A DNA stretch of 64,000 bases from Rhodococcus rhodochrous (lineage in GTDB: Bacteria; Actinomycetota; Actinomycetes; Mycobacteriales; Mycobacteriaceae), in contig NZ_LT906450.1 in the NCBI RefSeq assembly GCF_900187265.1, positions 2,719,444 to 2,783,443 on the forward strand. The letters are read 5' to 3'. Each line of letters starts with the position of its first letter. Position 1 is the first letter of the stretch. The notes below the pieces were generated by a model, which saw only the letters and a program-made list of their open reading frames with translations, made no database searches and was not told the DNA's origin. Made by a program: the position numbers and the translations under genes. Shown here one piece after another: positions 61,262-64,000 of the stretch.

Positions 61262-63679
61262 TCAGGCCGGGACGGCGGCGAGCCGGAACTCGTGCGAGTC
61301 GCCGGCACCGAGTTCGACGAGTTCGCCGTCGACCGCGACCTGCACCGGCACCCGGAAGCCTTCGGTCTCGGCGCGCACCGACAGCTTGTCGCCGTCGATC
61401 CGCACCCGCAGGGGAGTGCCGCGGTACCGCATGGAGAACGACACCCCGTCGAGGTGCGAGACCAGCTTGGGCCGGAAGACGAGCACGTCGCCGTACGCGC
61501 GGGCACCGACGTAGTAGCGCTGCAGCAGATCGAGGGTGCCGCCCATGACCCCCATGTGGATGCCTTCCTTGGTGGTGCCGCGCTGCAGGTCGCTGACATC
61601 GCTCTCGATCGCGAGCTTGAACCGCAGCCACGACGATTGCGGGTCGAAGGTGGCGAGCACACCGGCGAACGTCACGTGACTGAGCGTCGACCCGTGCGAG
61701 GTGCGCTGGTCGTAGTAGTCGACGGTGCGGCGCACGAGGTCGCGATCGTAGGGATAACCGAGCTGTTCGAATACCTGGCGCAACTCGGCATCGTCGAACA
61801 GGAAGAACAACATCACCGTGTCGGCCTGCTTGGCGACCTTGTAGGCGTCCGGGTCGCGGCCCTCGGCACGCAGGATGCGGTCCATCCGACCGATGTTGCC
61901 GTACTTCGTGCGGTAGTGCTCCCAGTCGAGTTCTTCGAGATCCTCGTAGCCCTCGAACTGGCTGATCACCCCGTCGTGGTAGGGCACGAACATCTTCCGG
62001 CTCATCTCCGACCAGGTCCGCAGTTCCTCGTCGGTGACGCGCAACCGGGCCCGCAGGGCCGTCCGCCGGCTCTTCGACAGCACCTCGAAGACGTCCAGGG
62101 CGCGCGCGGAGATCCACGCGACCATCACGTTCGTGTACGCGTTGTTGCGCAGCCCGGCCTCGGTGGCCCCTGGATACCGTTCGTGGAACTCGTCCGGACC
62201 CATCACCCCGTGGATCTCGTAGCGGTCCCGCTCGGGGTTGTAGTGCGCAATCGACGCCCAGAACCGCGCGATCTCGAGCATCATCTCGGCTCCGTAGTCG
62301 GCCAGGAAGTCGACGTCGTCGGTGGCCTGGTAGTAGTGCCACACGTTGTAGAAGATCGCGGCGCTGACGTGGCGCTGGTTCCGGCTCAGGTCCGGATCCC
62401 ATTGCCCCGACATCGGGTTGAGGTGGACCGTCTGGGTCTCCTCGGTGCCGTCGCTGCCGCTCTGCCAGGGGAACATCGCGCCGCGGTAACCGGCCTCGCT
62501 CGCCGCGGCCTGCGCCTCGCCCAACCGGCGGTAGCGGTAGAGGATCAGTCCCTTGGTGATCTCGGGGACCCGCATGTTCAGGAAGGGATAGACGAACAAC
62601 TCGTCCCAGAACACGTGCCCGCGATAGGCCTCGCCGTTGAGTCCGCGTGCCGGCACGCCGGCGTCGAGGCGCGCGGTGTGCCGGGAACAGACCTGCAGCA
62701 CATGCGAGACGTGCAGACGCAACAGCAACTGCGCGCGCGGCTCCCGCGGCAGCCGGATGTCGCAGATGTCCCACAACTCGTCCCACGCCGCGACGTGCTC
62801 GTCGTACGTCTCGGCGAAATCCGGATAGCGCAACACGTGCCGGCCCGCCGACGCGAGGGGCTCGGTGATCGCATCGTCGCGGGAGGTGAACATCGCCACC
62901 ATCTTCTCGATGCGCACCGTCGAGCCTTCGGCGATGTCGAAGGAGAGGACCTGCTGGATGTAGTCCTCCATCTGGTACAGATCGCGGTCGACGAGCATCG
63001 CCCCGTCCGAGCCCTCCCGGAACACCCGGGTGCGGGCGGCCTGGGCGATGTAGGTGTCGGACTGACGGATCTGCACCTTCAGCGCGATCGCCTCGGGACC
63101 GTAGGTGCGCGGCGAGACCGGATCGAGGTGCCGCGCCTCGAGATCGCGGTAGCGGGCCACGGCGCGGTTGGAGACCCGGCCGTCGAGGGCGGTGACGATC
63201 TCGACCCGTCCCGACCAGTTCTCCGGGGTCAGCGACCATTCGAGCGCCCCCTGGTTCGGATGCTCCATGCTCACGAACCGTCTGCTGCGCAGCGACGTCT
63301 CGCGGCCGTGCCGATCCCGGAACCGCAGTTCGCGGACCACCGTGGCGGTGCGGATGTCGTAGACGTGCCGGTAGTCGAGGATCTCCACGTGCGCCAGGCG
63401 GATCGCCTCACCGCCGTCGATGCGCAATTTCAGCACGAGCCAGTTCGGGAGATTGACCAGATCCTCGTTCAGGACCGGGCTGCCGCCCATGATGGTGGTC
63501 TCGCGGTTGTAGCAGCGATGCGCGTAGGTCCCCGGATAGTGGACCTCGCCCATGTCCTCCCACTCGGCGGTGCCCCGCGAACAGAAGTAGCCGTTGCCCG
63601 TCGACGTCAGGGCCTCGCGCAGGGGTTCGTCGTCGGGGTCGAAACCGTCGTAGTCGAGGGTGAACTCCGGGTCGTACAC
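61262..63679 (-). CDS. GH65 phosphorylase (trehalose/maltose/kojibiose type)
   Basis: 805 residues from GTG 63679 with CAGGAGG upstream. The beta-sandwich N-terminus (TLDYDGFDPDDEPLREALTS, STGNGYFCSRGTAEW) is followed by an alpha/alpha barrel with HVFWDELFVYPFLNM, the catalytic glutamate in GVMGPDEFHERYPGA and the phosphate-binding region KQADTVMLFFLF and HGSTLSHVTFAGVL. It cleaves an alpha-glucoside by phosphorolysis with inversion. The mutase and OtsB genes beside it favour trehalose or a trehalose-6-P derivative as substrate. Confidence 0.95.
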   Translation of the reverse strand: MYDPEFTLDYDGFDPDDEPLREALTSTGNGYFCSRGTAEWEDMGEVHYPGTYAHRCYNRETTIMGGSPVLNEDLVNLPNWLVLKLRIDGGEAIRLAHVEILDYRHVYDIRTATVVRELRFRDRHGRETSLRSRRFVSMEHPNQGALEWSLTPENWSGRVEIVTALDGRVSNRAVARYRDLEARHLDPVSPRTYGPEAIALKVQIRQSDTYIAQAARTRVFREGSDGAMLVDRDLYQMEDYIQQVLSFDIAEGSTVRIEKMVAMFTSRDDAITEPLASAGRHVLRYPDFAETYDEHVAAWDELWDICDIRLPREPRAQLLLRLHVSHVLQVCSRHTARLDAGVPARGLNGEAYRGHVFWDELFVYPFLNMRVPEITKGLILYRYRRLGEAQAAASEAGYRGAMFPWQSGSDGTEETQTVHLNPMSGQWDPDLSRNQRHVSAAIFYNVWHYYQATDDVDFLADYGAEMMLEIARFWASIAHYNPERDRYEIHGVMGPDEFHERYPGATEAGLRNNAYTNVMVAWISARALDVFEVLSKSRRTALRARLRVTDEELRTWSEMSRKMFVPYHDGVISQFEGYEDLEELDWEHYRTKYGNIGRMDRILRAEGRDPDAYKVAKQADTVMLFFLFDDAELRQVFEQLGYPYDRDLVRRTVDYYDQRTSHGSTLSHVTFAGVLATFDPQSSWLRFKLAIESDVSDLQRGTTKEGIHMGVMGGTLDLLQRYYVGARAYGDVLVFRPKLVSHLDGVSFSMRYRGTPLRVRIDGDKLSVRAETEGFRVPVQVAVDGELVELGAGDSHEFRLAAVPA

Positions 63680-63728
63680 GCGAACCTCCTGGCGGGTCGT
63701 AGGCGACACGAACTGTCCGGCAGCGCTG

Positions 63729-64000
63729 TCATCTCCCCAGAGTCGACAGGAAACGTTCGACGTCGTCGACCGACGCGAGGACGAACTCGGCGTCGGTGCG
63801 GCGCCCGGCCATCTCCGGGTCGTCGGGACTGCCGACCAGGATCCCGATGCCACGACCCCGCAACGCCCGGAAGGCATCCTCGTCGGTGATGTCGTCGCCG
63901 AGATAGAGCGGCACGACGTCGTCGGAGGCGAGACCGAGGACATCGATCAGGTGCAGGACCGCCTTGCCCTTGTTCCAGTCCACGGCCGGTTTGAGTTCGT
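63729..64000 (-). CDS. otsB: Trehalose-6-phosphate phosphatase, C-terminal part
   Basis: The start lies outside the window; the frame is open to base 64000. [20 protein letters not shown] and [18 protein letters not shown], with the metal-binding aspartates of HAD motif IV, are diagnostic of Ots[17 protein letters not shown] and a C-terminal helix follow. The gene precedes GH65 and the mutase on the same strand with about 50 bp between, so trehalose synthesis and breakdown are encoded side by side. Confidence 0.9.
   Translation of the reverse strand, partial: ELKPAVDWNKGKAVLHLIDVLGLASDDVVPLYLGDDITDEDAFRALRGRGIGILVGSPDDPEMAGRRTDAEFVLASVDDVERFLSTLGR

Noticed and set aside
61082-63889. 935-residue open frame antisense to the GH65 phosphorylase
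   Set aside because: Shadow of a well-supported gene; low-complexity Arg/Val/Leu/His composition.

Overview
The window looks like high-GC actinobacterial chromosome, most likely Rhodococcus or a close Nocardiaceae relative. This is judged from base composition, codon use, frequent GTG starts, and family content: GAF-ANTAR regulator, Ddn-like F420 enzyme, PatA-like acyltransferase, DUF6480 and DUF6544 proteins, and a hydrolase-cyclase fusion. I saw no rRNA, tRNA or CRISPR array.

Region by region. 1-4.9 kb is a stack of insertion sequences nested three deep: IS-A (IS3 family, 1320 bp) sits in IS-B (IS407-type), which sits in IS-C (IS3-like). Part of another IS-A copy lies at the left edge. 4.9-8.4 kb holds a small gene, a gene split by an IS256-family element with an 8-bp target duplication, and a truncated hydrolase behind its TetR regulator. 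8.4-14.5 kb is more ordinary: a flavin-type oxidoreductase, cinA, a hydrolase-cyclase fusion, and a tightly overlapping lipoprotein / Nramp-like / PRC-like / PRC-like operon. 14.8-18.6 kb is an alpha/beta hydrolase gene broken by IS-E (IS3 family), itself broken by IS-F (IS30 family). 18.7-19.5 kb is a plasmid- or phage-like winged-helix gene.

19.8-36.6 kb is mixed chromosome: imine-reductase-like enzyme with a divergent HxlR regulator, SIMPL protein, PAP2 phosphatase, acyltransferase, ZIP-like transporter, HAD phosphatase, a GAF-ANTAR gene broken by IS-A copy 3, an APC permease, and a repeat protein / JmjC-type oxygenase / sucrase-ferredoxin-like group. 36.7-45 kb is an organic-acid catabolic cluster: a CitE remnant, two cyclase-family hydrolases, MmgE/PrpD, an AMP-forming CoA ligase, an acyl-CoA dehydrogenase and an XRE-TetR fusion regulator. 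45-51 kb carries small accessory genes, among them a coiled-coil DNA-binding protein with palindromes upstream and a four-LysM protein without a signal peptide. 51-56.5 kb has a quinone-reductase-like gene under HxlR control and pepN translationally coupled to a tyrosine recombinase. 56.5-64 kb is trehalose and central carbon metabolism: glycosyltransferase, phosphoketolase, beta-phosphoglucomutase, GH65 phosphorylase and the end of otsB.

The genes work together in three visible ways. GH65 phosphorylase, beta-phosphoglucomutase, OtsB and phosphoketolase form a plausible trehalose-to-acetyl-phosphate route. The ligase, cyclase, MmgE/PrpD, CitE and dehydrogenase genes look like one acid-degradation locus with its own regulator. 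The insertion sequences have broken at least three host genes, and each reading frame is restored exactly when the element plus one target copy is removed on paper, so these disruptions look recent. Two further host genes end at rearrangement junctions near 7.04 and 37.13 kb.
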